Positions 1 to 8,023 of a stretch of DNA of 56,867 nucleotides are shown piece after piece. Source of the stretch: Verrucomicrobiota bacterium (GTDB taxonomy: Bacteria; Verrucomicrobiota; Lentisphaeria; JABSQK01; JAJFLO01); assembly GCA_021772635.1 (NCBI GenBank), contig JAJFLP010000060.1:1-56867 (forward strand), read 5' to 3'. The position numbers and the translations under genes were made by a program. The notes beneath the pieces are model-generated. The model was not told the origin of the DNA and ran no database searches. It saw only the letters and a list, made by a program, of their open reading frames with translations. The number at the start of each line of letters is the position of its first letter. Position 1 is the stretch's first letter.

Positions 1-429
1 CTAGCGAAGCTTCGCCTCAAACCGACAAGTTTTCGCGATCCTGGATACTGGTTGCTAGATGCCGGATAAAGAAAGCAGCTTCCAGCTAGTCTCCAGAATC
101 AGGCATCCAGTATCAATATCTTTAAGGCAGAGCCGCACAAAACTCATCCGTTTTGTGTCGGTTTCGCCCTTTAAAGGTGTCTAGTCCCAATGCCAGCGAA
201 CTTTTCGTTGGATTTTTTTCGTAATCGTACTCGTAATCATAATCGTAATCCCTTTCCAAATCTCACCTCGAAAAACCAGAAAGATTACGATTATGAGTAC
301 GATTACGAATGGGAATGTTCGCTTATTTTAGGTCTAGTATCCAGGATCGAGTATCGACGTCGTGAGGGAAGAACTGCATCAAACTCATCTTCGGCTGAGC
401 GGGATGTCGGTTTTGGACTTTCAAGGCCC
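1..429. repeat. Gene-free repeat region with a long ATTACG hairpin
   Basis: No convincing gene. Positions 220-307 form a long hairpin made of GTAATCGTACTCGTAATC-type sequence and its reverse complement (GATTACGATTATGAG...), with the loop around 251-282. The loop and right side (about 251-340) recur at 38045-38140. Earlier bases hold smaller inverted repeats, such as CACAAAACTCATCCGTTTTGTG around 137-158 and related GATACTGG/CCAGTATC words around 45 and 107. The open frames here are low-complexity translations of the hairpin. Function unknown; it lies downstream of the gene that ends at 430 on the minus strand. Confidence 0.6.
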
Positions 430-1410
430 CTAATACTGCCAGCCGAATACCAGTCGCTTCTCATACCCATCCACATATCCTCGCCAATGCTTGTCAGAAA
501 TTTTAAGACAGTCGATATGATGCATCCCATCGGCATTCCAGCCGTGGCCGGCTGCGGTAATGACAGGATTCTTGCTCATTCTTCTTTCCTCGTAATGCGT
601 CGTTGTTAATCTGAGAATTTCGAGCGCGATAACCTGACTGCCGTATGTCGGAGTCGAGTCCTGAGCAAATCGAATAATCCTATCCGCAACTTTCACAGGA
701 CGTCCGGCGGGTCTCGCTATGGTCGGATTTTGTTGAACTACGGGACTTGCAGGATGTTCGATCCACGGCCCTTTCAGGGTATCAGCATAATAGAGGCAAA
801 GGGTATTTTCTTTGTCGGGGTTTGTTTCGGCGAACAGCCACCACTTATTTTTATCCCGAACAAGCGTAGGGTCATCGAAACGGCCGCTCAATGGGCGGGC
901 GTACAGCGACCAGTCGTGCGGAAAATTATCGGCTTTATAGATTCGTAACTCGTTGGCTTCGTGGCTTTCAGGAACCATGTAATAATCGTTCTTCCACTTA
1001 ACTATGCACGGGTAGGATAGGTGAAATGATTCCGCGAGTACGACTTTCGCATAGGTCCACGTTATTCCATCGTCGCTCTCCGCAAGCCCGATAACTCCAC
1101 GGTTTGAATCAGAATCGTAAACTTCGAAGAACATGTGCCAGACCGGCCCGATATGGACAACGAACGGGTCGGCAACGAACTTGGCGTTTACATCAGTGAT
1201 GTCGGCCTTGGTAATTACAGGATTCGATATGCCCTGCGGGGAGGAGAGTGAGTGTGGAGAGGAGCCGGTGTAAATGCCGATAGCCCATTCGCGTTCCTGC
1301 CCGACAAATGGTATACCTTTAGATTTTCCGATGAGGACGCATAGACTAAAAACAAACGATAAGCAAATGCATACCGCACACAGTCTATTTCTCGAAGGTC
1401 GGCGAGGCAT
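430..1410 (-). CDS. Membrane-anchored or secreted beta-propeller protein (GINT1 N-terminal-like / GH43-like fold)
   Basis: 326 aa. Residues about 9-28 are a hydrophobic N-terminal segment (signal peptide or anchor). The rest resembles the five-bladed propeller seen in GH43/32-like proteins and in the N-terminal domain of plant glucosamine inositolphosphorylceramide transferase: an ADPFVV...WHMFFEVY blade, ESDDGITW, YPCIVKWKNDYYMVPES, DDPTLV...WWLFAE and GPWIEHP. In such proteins the domain often accompanies glycan synthesis or a formyl/glycosyl transferase, but no such partner is adjacent. The start was chosen because it gives the hydrophobic leader. The fold is reasonably clear; the substrate is unknown. 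Confidence 0.75.
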   Translation of the reverse strand: MPRRPSRNRLCAVCICLSFVFSLCVLIGKSKGIPFVGQEREWAIGIYTGSSPHSLSSPQGISNPVITKADITDVNAKFVADPFVVHIGPVWHMFFEVYDSDSNRGVIGLAESDDGITWTYAKVVLAESFHLSYPCIVKWKNDYYMVPESHEANELRIYKADNFPHDWSLYARPLSGRFDDPTLVRDKNKWWLFAETNPDKENTLCLYYADTLKGPWIEHPASPVVQQNPTIARPAGRPVKVADRIIRFAQDSTPTYGSQVIALEILRLTTTHYEERRMSKNPVITAAGHGWNADGMHHIDCLKISDKHWRGYVDGYEKRLVFGWQY

Positions 1411-1887
1411 TAAAATGTCAGAGTCTCGGTCAATTTTCGAAAACTCCGCGGTTAATTTGGTGTAAAAAGAGAGTTTTTGTTGCCACTTCGATTTGCAGTT
1501 CAGTGGGTGAAAAATTCCCCCTTAAAATCGGAGGGTGAAGGCTGTCGTTTTGGCTACATCGTTCCAAACTGTTGAACCTTTGAATCGACAATTATACTGC
1601 AAGCAGTACGATTTTTGTTCCGTATGGACGGACTCCGAGGATATGGTCCGGATGACCGAGACTCCGCTCATGCGGAGAGAGACGACTTTGAATTCATTAC
1701 CTAAGATCTATGTTGAGCCTAGCGAAATCCGCCGCGGTGGAAACGATGTTTGGTCCCGCACGCGGGATGAAGACGTTCGGTATAGAAACCGGGACTGTTA
1801 TACTAATCGCTTCCGAGTTTTCAATTTGCCACCCGGACTCTCTTGTATACCGAAAAATATCCGTCGAAAAGTTCGCTGGATCTGGGG
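1411..1887. repeat. Intergenic mosaic repeat cassette
   Basis: Gene-free. It holds one full mosaic cassette at about 1593-1790: a TACTGC-AA-GCAGTA hairpin followed by ATTTTTG (1595-1615), a GGACGGACTCCGAGG/CTCCGCTCATGCGGAG hairpin block (1624-1681), the conserved spacer with AAGATCTATGTTGAGCC and CCGCCGCGGTGG (about 1700-1745), and the end motif GAAGACGTTCGGTATA (about 1769-1784). The same modules recur near 4.3-4.6, 5.6, 34.2, 38.2, 42.1 and 51.5 kb. The open frame across 1535-1891 is a translation of this repeat, not a gene. Confidence 0.65.
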
Positions 1888-2070
1888 CTAGCCTACATTA
1901 TGCATAAACTTTCTATTGCGAATACGTATCGTGTTTCATCTAAAAGAGTTATGAAGAACGTCGGATCTCGAAATATTTCAATATTCTTTCACCCCGACAA
2001 CCTCCATAACTCATTTAGGTCATGTGCAATGCGTGCTCGCAGTAGAAAGTTCGTGCATAGATCAGGCTAG
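1888..2070. mobile_element. MITE family E, copy 1 (183 bp, CTAG target duplication)
   Basis: A near-palindromic element bounded by CTAG on both sides (1888-1891 and 2067-2070). The left end reads CCTACATTATGCATAAAC and the right end is its imperfect complement (TTCGTGCATAGATCAGG). The centre is AATATT-rich, so a transcript would fold into one long hairpin. Copies of exactly the same length lie at 13603-13785 and 26230-26412, and a partial copy starts at 33999. It encodes no protein and is therefore non-autonomous. The right CTAG supplies the TAG stop of the minus-strand gene at 2067-2540. Confidence 0.85.
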
Positions 2071-2540
2071 TTTCTTAAACTCGCGGTATCCCGTTTCAGC
2101 ATTTTTCCGTACAGGTTCTCAACGGTTCGACCAAAGCAGCGTTCCAGTTTTACGATTAACGTATCGATATCTTCGAAGTCATAAAACTGTCCCCGCTTGG
2201 TAACGACGTTCGCGAGTCGCGCAAGCCCGGCGGCCCCGACGGGGCTGCAGGCATTACGTAGTTCGCTTCCGTAACCTGCTAATAATTGACCGTTCCTTTT
2301 CGGTGCAGACTCTTTAATATCCTCAATTATCCATACCGTGTGTTCAGCAAAAACGTCAATTCGGTGGCGCAACGCGAACCAACTGGCTTTTTCGAATATG
2401 CGATAGTCCAAAAGCGAATTGTGGGCGATCGAGCTATTCATATCACGCGTATCCGCGCTGTGTTCTCCTGATACCTCATCCTTTTCCTGTGTGCGGCGCT
2501 CGAAAACAACGCTCTCCTTTTCGCTGATCGTTCTATCCAT
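2067..2540 (-). CDS. Small protein with a degenerate Hpt-like four-helix domain
   Basis: 157 aa, no signal peptide or membrane segment. The first 50 residues are polar and low in order. Residues about 85-150 resemble a histidine phosphotransfer (Hpt) domain: LRNACSPVGAAGLARLANVV matches the usual HxLKGSAxxLGAxxLxxLxxxLE helix pair in spacing and in the conserved GA, but the phospho-accepting His is a Ser (GSELRNACS), the Lys is Arg and the following Gly is Asn. If it is an Hpt relative it cannot accept phosphate and could only bind a partner. No kinase or receiver is adjacent. The TAG stop lies in the CTAG target duplication of the neighbouring MITE. The family call is inference from pattern only. 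Confidence 0.6.
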   Translation of the reverse strand: MDRTISEKESVVFERRTQEKDEVSGEHSADTRDMNSSIAHNSLLDYRIFEKASWFALRHRIDVFAEHTVWIIEDIKESAPKRNGQLLAGYGSELRNACSPVGAAGLARLANVVTKRGQFYDFEDIDTLIVKLERCFGRTVENLYGKMLKRDTASLRN

Positions 2541-3013
2541 AATGAAATCCTATATGCTGTATGGTATATGTCCCATCTTCGTGGTTCGCCGGAGTAAGTG
2601 CCGTTGAAAAGGACATTTTATATATTGGGAAAATTGATCTCGTGCCCAGTTACTTCGGACGGGAACGGCATTGGACTATCAGTTTTGGTGCCAATCGATC
2701 GATTGGGATAGATAAATGATTTATTTTGAATTGGTTAGGTGTTTTATGACGATTCAGTCGTTGGCAATACGGTGTAACGATAGTTGACATAGCGTAAACG
2801 TTCGGCGGTTTATTCGGAAGCCTTGGATCACCCGAATCCGGGCGCCTTCCTGTTTTCGACCCGGCGCTGTTCAATTGCTTGGGATAAACTTCCGCCGTTG
2901 TTCATGCTTGACACTAGAATCATGGCGCGACATGATGCCGGTTGAAAATATGAGCGGAATTAAAGTTTAAGGCATCTCTCCGTGCATAACGACCTAAGAT
3001 TGGACTATCCCCC
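2541..3013. other. Gene-free region with one hairpin repeat
   Basis: No gene seen. About 2888-2946 is a repeat (ACTTCCGCCGTTGTTCATG... ATGGCGCGACATGATGCCGGTT) that recurs at 21194-21247 and, in a diverged form, at about 24712-24770. An imperfect form of the TTTTCGACC/GGCGCTGTTC motif lies just before it (about 2850-2870). The rest shows nothing recognisable. Confidence 0.5.
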
Positions 3014-4261
3014 CTACCTGCAGTCTACGTCGGCTCTGAATAACGTTGCCTGGCCGCAGATCTCGTAATCCGGGGATGATCCCGGTACTATAAAACTCTG
3101 ACCTTTCTCAATCGGGAGTTCCTGGCCAGAGGAACGATCGTGAAACATTGCTTCACCTTCGATACACAAGAATATCGCAACGCTGAGGTTACCTGTGGCT
3201 CGAAAATGAGTTTTCCGGGAGACAAGAATGCGTGACAATCGAAATTCCTCAACGGCCGTTTTATAGACCTCTTCAGTTCTCGAAATACTGGCCGGTCGCA
3301 TTATTTCAATGGGTGTCGGTTTGAGGTCGACGACAGCCTTCAAGGCAGGGATATCTACGTGCTTGTTCGTCAGGCCTCCACGCAAAACGTTGTCTGAGCT
3401 CGCCATCAATTCGATTGCGGCGCCTTCCAAATATGCATGTAGTCTTCCGGCAGGTAGGTACATCGCTTCTCCCGGCGACAAGCGTACTACGTTAAGGATC
3501 AACGCACATAGAAGTCCGACATCATTAGGGTATGAGGCATTTAACCTTGGGATCCACTGGATGATTGGGTCATCTTCGGGCGGAACCGTTGCGATCGCTT
3601 TAATGAGGTCGTGAATCACTGATGCCAACGAACCTGAGTCCAATTCCAGAATCCTAAAGAAGAACAGGCACGTAGCATCGGCCTCTGACGACTCAATGCA
3701 CTCCTCCCACAGTTTCCTCACGCGGTGAGCGCCAATATGGTTTAGTAACTCTGTGATCTCATCTCGGCATCGAAAACCGTTGAGTGCCCAGAACGGGGTT
3801 ACTGCGCAAATAATTTCAGGCTTATGGTTCTCGTCTCGATAATTCCGTTGAGCCGAATCCCAGGGAATCCCAAATTGGTTTTCCGAGTCGAAACCCGACT
3901 TGGCCTGGGCCAGATTTGGGTGTACTTGGATTGACAGTGGTTGCTCTGCCGCAAGGAACTTCATAAGGAAGGGGAGTTTTGAATCGAATTTCGCTGCGAC
4001 CGATTGCCCGAGAGTTTCGACGGGAGCAGATTCAATCCACTCCGTAATAGAAATCCAGTTTCCATCGTGTAACACTGAGGAAGGCGCTTTGATATGAGCG
4101 CCCATCCAGAGTTCAGCCTGTGGAGTTTTAGACGGAACCGGAGCGCCGGTCAAGGCTGAAATCGCTGTTCGAGACCCCCATGCATATTCTTGTATGGTGT
4201 TCTTAAGTATCGACGCGGAAATCACGTATGCTGTAATGCCTTTTTGGGAAGCAGACTGCAT
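3014..4261 (-). CDS. manA: Mannose-6-phosphate isomerase, class I
   Basis: Interconverts fructose-6-phosphate and mannose-6-phosphate, feeding GDP-mannose for cell-surface glycans. All zinc-site landmarks of the type I cupin enzyme are present: QVHPNLAQA, ENHKPEI (His and Glu ligands), the ALNGFR strand, PAGRLHAYLEG and the ELMASSDNVLRGG signature. The mature start NTIQEYAWGS is typical. The frame stays open up to 4402, but that stretch translates an intergenic repeat, so I start at ATG 4261 (MQSASQKG). GTG 4225 (VISASILKN) is also possible and fits family length better. It stands alone, with repeats on both sides. Confidence 0.93.
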   Translation of the reverse strand: MQSASQKGITAYVISASILKNTIQEYAWGSRTAISALTGAPVPSKTPQAELWMGAHIKAPSSVLHDGNWISITEWIESAPVETLGQSVAAKFDSKLPFLMKFLAAEQPLSIQVHPNLAQAKSGFDSENQFGIPWDSAQRNYRDENHKPEIICAVTPFWALNGFRCRDEITELLNHIGAHRVRKLWEECIESSEADATCLFFFRILELDSGSLASVIHDLIKAIATVPPEDDPIIQWIPRLNASYPNDVGLLCALILNVVRLSPGEAMYLPAGRLHAYLEGAAIELMASSDNVLRGGLTNKHVDIPALKAVVDLKPTPIEIMRPASISRTEEVYKTAVEEFRLSRILVSRKTHFRATGNLSVAIFLCIEGEAMFHDRSSGQELPIEKGQSFIVPGSSPDYEICGQATLFRADVDCR

Positions 4262-4310
4262 GCAGTCCAAGTGCGGACAGTTTAGAAGTATACTGTCCAC
4301 GGTCTCTTTT

Positions 4311-4580
4311 TCTCTACTCTCCGCATGAGCGGAGTCTCGGTCATCCGGACCGTATTCTCGGAGTCCGCTCGCGCGGACCGCATAAGCGTGAGTCTCGTAC
4401 ATTCTGAATCGGGATTGGAGAACAAGCAGTACGATTTTTGGATCGCTTCGAATTTGTCAGCCAAGATCTATGTTGAGCCTAGCGAAATACGCCGCGGCGG
4501 AAACGATATTTTTTAACAGGGATTGCTGCTGGCCGGCAGAACGCCTGGTCGAAAACGCGATGATGTTCGGAATAATTACC
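4311..4580. repeat. Intergenic mosaic repeat cassette
   Basis: Contains, left to right: the CTCCGCATGAGCGGAG and GGAGTCCGCTCGCGCGGACC hairpins, CATTCTGAATCGGGATT, half of the GCAGTACGATTTTTG hairpin (about 4429-4440), the spacer AAGATCTATGTTGAGCC...CGCCGCGGCGG (about 4464-4500), the GCTGCTGGCCGGCAGAACGC hairpin and GGTCGAAAACGCGATGATG up to TTCGGAATAATT (about 4575). It sits between two minus-strand genes, so its promoter-like end points into the AsmA-like gene antisense. The remaining bases to 4720 show nothing recognisable. Confidence 0.65.
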
Positions 4581-4720
4581 GAATAGATTAAAATGAATAA
4601 GATTCAGCGTAATTTTTGGGGCGCCACGCCGGGACACGCCAAATCGTCCCAGGATCGAGGGTAACTCGATAGCGATTCCGACTTCGCCGCCAAAAACTTT
4701 ACGTCTCAGAAGCGGCCTCG

Positions 4721-5500
4721 TTACTTAAATAGATTTTTTACGCCACCCAATACCTTCGACGCTTCCTCGGTAACGGCACTTCCAGTCTTCTTCGCCGCAT
4801 CTGAAAGGGCTTTCGTATTGTCTTTCAGGAGTGCACCGGATTTGCCGACAACGTTCGTCGCCGCTTGAGAAATTGCCCGGATTATTTCCTTAAAAGCCGA
4901 AGCCGGGTCGGTTCCTCCGGAGGCCTTGCCTATGTCGGTTAATTCGATGTTCGGAAGCGGAATATCAATCGATTGGCCTTGAAGCAATGGCGCGCTGAAT
5001 CTCACCGTACCGCCCTGAAATATGAATTTATCTATTCGAATTTTACGGGATCCTTCTGTATCAGGTGCCGGTTCAGGTGATGATTCGCTGCTGGCCGGGT
5101 CGGAGATCGCTTCGATCGTCTCGAGCAGCGTTTTTATGTTGCTTGTTCGCAACGACCTCTCATAGGTTACGACGGGACTCTCCACTATAATCTCGTTTAC
5201 CACGATACAGTCGGACATGACCGAAGTTAAGTCGATGTCAACCACGACGCGGCCCAGCTCAAATAACGATGAAGACTTGAACCCATCCGGATTACCCACG
5301 AAAAGGTCGCGGAGTTCGCCGCGCCCGGAAAACGGCGATAATTTGACGCTCTCTACCGAGACGGCAGTCTTAGTGAGTTTAGGACCAACTACTCCGATAC
5401 CTTTCTTGACAGCACTGTTCAGGCATAGGTAACCGGCAATTAACAGAATAACGAAGCCGATAGGTATGATCACTAATGCGATCTTAAATAGTTTCTTCAC
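4721..5500 (-). CDS. AsmA-like membrane-anchored periplasmic protein
   Basis: 259 aa. Residues 6-28 form one N-terminal membrane helix (in-out anchor) and the rest is periplasmic. The region after the anchor (VSVESVKLSPFSGRGELRDLFVGNPDGF) and the alternating strand pattern with IVVNEIIVESPVVTYE and RKIRIDKFIFQGGTVRF resemble the start of AsmA/DUF748-type repeating beta-groove proteins, which handle lipids or outer-membrane assembly. It is much shorter than AsmA or TamB. The C-terminus (about 205-259) is a Lys/Ala-rich amphipathic helix rather than more groove. Exact role unknown. Confidence 0.75.
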   Translation of the reverse strand: MKKLFKIALVIIPIGFVILLIAGYLCLNSAVKKGIGVVGPKLTKTAVSVESVKLSPFSGRGELRDLFVGNPDGFKSSSLFELGRVVVDIDLTSVMSDCIVVNEIIVESPVVTYERSLRTSNIKTLLETIEAISDPASSESSPEPAPDTEGSRKIRIDKFIFQGGTVRFSAPLLQGQSIDIPLPNIELTDIGKASGGTDPASAFKEIIRAISQAATNVVGKSGALLKDNTKALSDAAKKTGSAVTEEASKVLGGVKNLFK

Positions 5501-6134
5501 GTGCAGTTTCTCCTAATCTTACATTGCATTGAGTGACATTCGTTATATCGCAGACGTTCCAAGCGTTGAGACTTCAATCTCGAGAGAAGCTATACTGCCC
5601 GTGATCTCTCGCCGTATTCTCGGAGTCCGCTTGTGCGGACCGCATAAGCGCGAGTCTCAGACATTCTGAATCGGGATTTATCAACAAGCATTACAATTTT
5701 TGATCCGTATGGACGGACTCCGCTCGTGCGGAGACGACTTTGAATTCATTACCTAAGGGCTATCGAACAATATTTCGAAAACCTGAAGACGTTCGGTATA
5801 TTTAGGTCGACTCGTGTTGAATTTGACCAAGCTATAAATAACTTAATGGGGGTAGCCGTGTTTTACGAGATGTCAGGAAGAATTGATTCTTGGCGCTGGT
5901 GGAGTCCTCTTTTTCAAGTCGAATAGATAGCTTCTAAAAGACCACATGCCCCCGTTTGAACGCCGATAACGACGGCTCACTATTGGTTTTGAATCGAATC
6001 TGGTAATAATTCGACAAAACCGAGGTTCTTCGACTCCTTCGAATTGACGTCCGCAGTTCTGCAAATGCCAGTGTAGCTGGGTCTGCCAATGACGGCTTTG
6101 GACCTACTTTATATACTCAATAGAGGTGAACGGT
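5501..6134. repeat. Divergent intergenic region with mosaic cassette
   Basis: Lies between a minus-strand and a plus-strand gene. About 5591-5803 is a mosaic cassette: TATACTGCCCGTGATCTCTC, the GGAGTCCGCTTGTGCGGACC hairpin, AAGCATTACAATTTTTG, a second CTCCGCTCGTGCGGAG hairpin, and the end motif TTTCGAAAACCTGAAGAC then GTTCGGTATATTTAG (5774-5805). That end has a TATATT box and faces the plus-strand gene at 6135, so it could be its promoter, though about 330 bp away. No gene is supported in 5804-6120. Confidence 0.55.
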
Positions 6135-7706
6135 GTGAAAAGTAGTATAACTAAGATATTGGCGATCACGTTGGTATGTCTCAACTTTGGTCTGTTGGGG
6201 ATCACTGCGCGTGGAGCGATAGGCGATGCTAAGGTTATCCCTGGAGAGTTTAATAATCTCGAATATTTCTACGTTTTTGGTCCAGGCGCGCGCCGCACTG
6301 ATGGCCGTGAAGACGGTCTTCAGATATTGTTCTATCGCTTTCCCAAAAGTGTCCAGGGAAACATTGATATTTACGTTTTCGACCCGGGCGTGGGGGGGAT
6401 TATGGACAGCAGCGATCAGCTGACGATGAGTAATTCGGTAACCCGCTTTACGGTTTACGGCGGTAGCGGCGCATTTACGGATTTCGCGTCGCAGAGCATA
6501 GTGCCGACACACGACCAACCGGGAACTGTCTTAACCAGTGAGGAGTACTCTGATGAGTATAGCGATCAGTGGGTTAAGTTGGGATCTTTCAGTAGCAGTC
6601 AAGGTGAGACCGTCGGTGACTACGTATACTTCAAGCTCAGCGTATTCGGATACTCAGGGTCTTTGGGAAACTCTTTCCGCACCGCAGTGACTCCTACGTC
6701 GGCGGAGGTCTTCAGTTATAATACAACGGTGAGGTTAAATGAAATCCACGGGTCCACCATGTCGTTCGAAGTCGAGGTGCCTGAAAACGTGTCGACGATC
6801 ATCGAAGAAAATTATGATATGGACCGAGGTGGGAAACCGTTTTTGCTATCGCCACTGAAGCGTCACAAGTTACAAGTATCTGGAACCGGCCAATGGCGGA
6901 AAAACAAAGTTAGAATCGGGCCGTCATCCTTCTCTCGCCTATTGCGGTATGAAATAGTTAAAGGCTCTCAGACTTACGCCAACAGTGGTTTTCGATTTAC
7001 AGATGCTGTCGGGAACCCGTTAAAGGTGTATTTCGATGCCGAGGCCCGGTTGCCTACTCCTGCAGTTGTCATCGATACAATTCCAATTTCTGATCTTGAA
7101 ACAGAGGCGATCGAGCTCATTGCAAAGCCAGCACTTGAAATACCGGCGGTCAGCTATGAGACCTTCGACGAACCGGAATCCGAGGCGGCTCCAGCGCCTG
7201 ATGTAGAGAGTGGTCCTAGCGATAGGGATCAAGATTTTCTATACTGGGACGCCGAGGACTTCGCCGGTGCGCGCGGGGTCAGTCGTGAAATATCCGGTAG
7301 CGATATAATCGATACTTACTGGGATCAGAATATTATTCTCATCGTAAGGTCAGTTGAGGCAACGGATGAGCAAACGTTTATATCATTCGATATACAGGTA
7401 CATTGCAATGACGTTGTTATTAGGCCAAGATTTATTCGGCGTGATCTTCCCACCATCTTTCTTACCGATATGTTTAGGAATCCATATAACATCGGAATCA
7501 AGAAAATCGATGAGGCCAAGGGACGATGGCGCACTCCGATTCGATATGGTCGAAAGCATTATTATAAAATATTTACTTTGATAGAAGATGGTATCCTGGT
7601 GTACCCCGAAGCGGCATGGGTTAAACTGAGATTCGAAAAAGGTGTTGTCGGGAATGAACACCAGTTCATACTGCGCGTTCCGTATCCATACAAGAAAACC
7701 GAGTAG
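6135..7706 (+). CDS. Secreted protein of unknown function
   Basis: About 523 aa. GTG 6135 is preferred over the in-frame GTG 6126 because AGAGG at 6122-6126 sits about 8 bases upstream, and it gives a clean signal peptide (KSSITKILAITLVCLNFG...ARGA). The mature part is Gly/Ser/aromatic-rich and beta-predicted: an N-terminal domain (about 25-210, with YFYVFGPGARRTDGRED), a middle beta region, a Pro/Glu-rich linker near 350-370 (EAAPAPDVESG) and a C-terminal beta domain ending FILRVPYPY. No catalytic motif seen. Probably periplasmic or surface-located. I do not recognise the family. Confidence 0.72.
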   Translation: MKSSITKILAITLVCLNFGLLGITARGAIGDAKVIPGEFNNLEYFYVFGPGARRTDGREDGLQILFYRFPKSVQGNIDIYVFDPGVGGIMDSSDQLTMSNSVTRFTVYGGSGAFTDFASQSIVPTHDQPGTVLTSEEYSDEYSDQWVKLGSFSSSQGETVGDYVYFKLSVFGYSGSLGNSFRTAVTPTSAEVFSYNTTVRLNEIHGSTMSFEVEVPENVSTIIEENYDMDRGGKPFLLSPLKRHKLQVSGTGQWRKNKVRIGPSSFSRLLRYEIVKGSQTYANSGFRFTDAVGNPLKVYFDAEARLPTPAVVIDTIPISDLETEAIELIAKPALEIPAVSYETFDEPESEAAPAPDVESGPSDRDQDFLYWDAEDFAGARGVSREISGSDIIDTYWDQNIILIVRSVEATDEQTFISFDIQVHCNDVVIRPRFIRRDLPTIFLTDMFRNPYNIGIKKIDEAKGRWRTPIRYGRKHYYKIFTLIEDGILVYPEAAWVKLRFEKGVVGNEHQFILRVPYPYKKTE

Positions 7707-7791
7707 GCTGCGTGAGGTCGATTTCGTTTCAGTTGGATCAGACGGTTTCTCTCTCAGAGAGTACAGAAAAAGACGATTCGGAATTGATCAC
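7707..7791. other. Short intergenic stretch before a MITE
   Basis: It contains a small CTCTCTCAGAGAGT hairpin about 45 bases after the stop of the upstream gene. It may act as a weak terminator, but no clear T-run follows. Confidence 0.25.
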
Positions 7792-7974
7792 CTAACCTAA
7801 ATAATTCACCAGTATTCTGCTACGAGCCCTTATCTCTGCTCAAATAATCCGATTGGCTTGACTTCACATCTTAGTGAATGAAAATTCACTTTCACCCGTG
7901 ACGCCTTCTGCAATCGTATTATTATGAACGAGTTAAGTTCTCTTGCGACGAATCGAGTGAATTAATCAGGCTAA
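7792..7974. mobile_element. MITE family F, copy 1 (183 bp, CTAA target duplication)
   Basis: Bounded by CTAA at 7792-7795 and 7971-7974. The left terminus CCTAAATAATTCACC and right terminus GTGAATTAATCAGG are imperfect inverted repeats, and the centre has GTGAATGAAAATTCAC (7872-7887). A second copy at 33821-34002 is nearly identical but flanked by CTAG. The different flank shows the four bases are target duplication, not element. No coding capacity; needs a transposase from elsewhere. Confidence 0.85.
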
Positions 7975-8023
7975 AAGGTTGCGGGGTAATATATTAGTTC
8001 CGTATGAGCCACCAAACAGTTTA

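Noticed and set aside
220-307. CRISPR-like or microsatellite array
   Set aside because: The repeats form one inverted hairpin, with no regularly spaced direct repeats and unique spacers, and there are no cas genes in the window.
1535-1891. 118-aa open frame as a gene
   Set aside because: It translates a mosaic repeat cassette found non-coding at several other sites and lacks a ribosome site.
4551-4580. Promoter-like end of the cassette as a promoter for the AsmA-like gene
   Set aside because: It points towards the 3' end of a minus-strand gene, so could only make antisense RNA; kept as repeat only.
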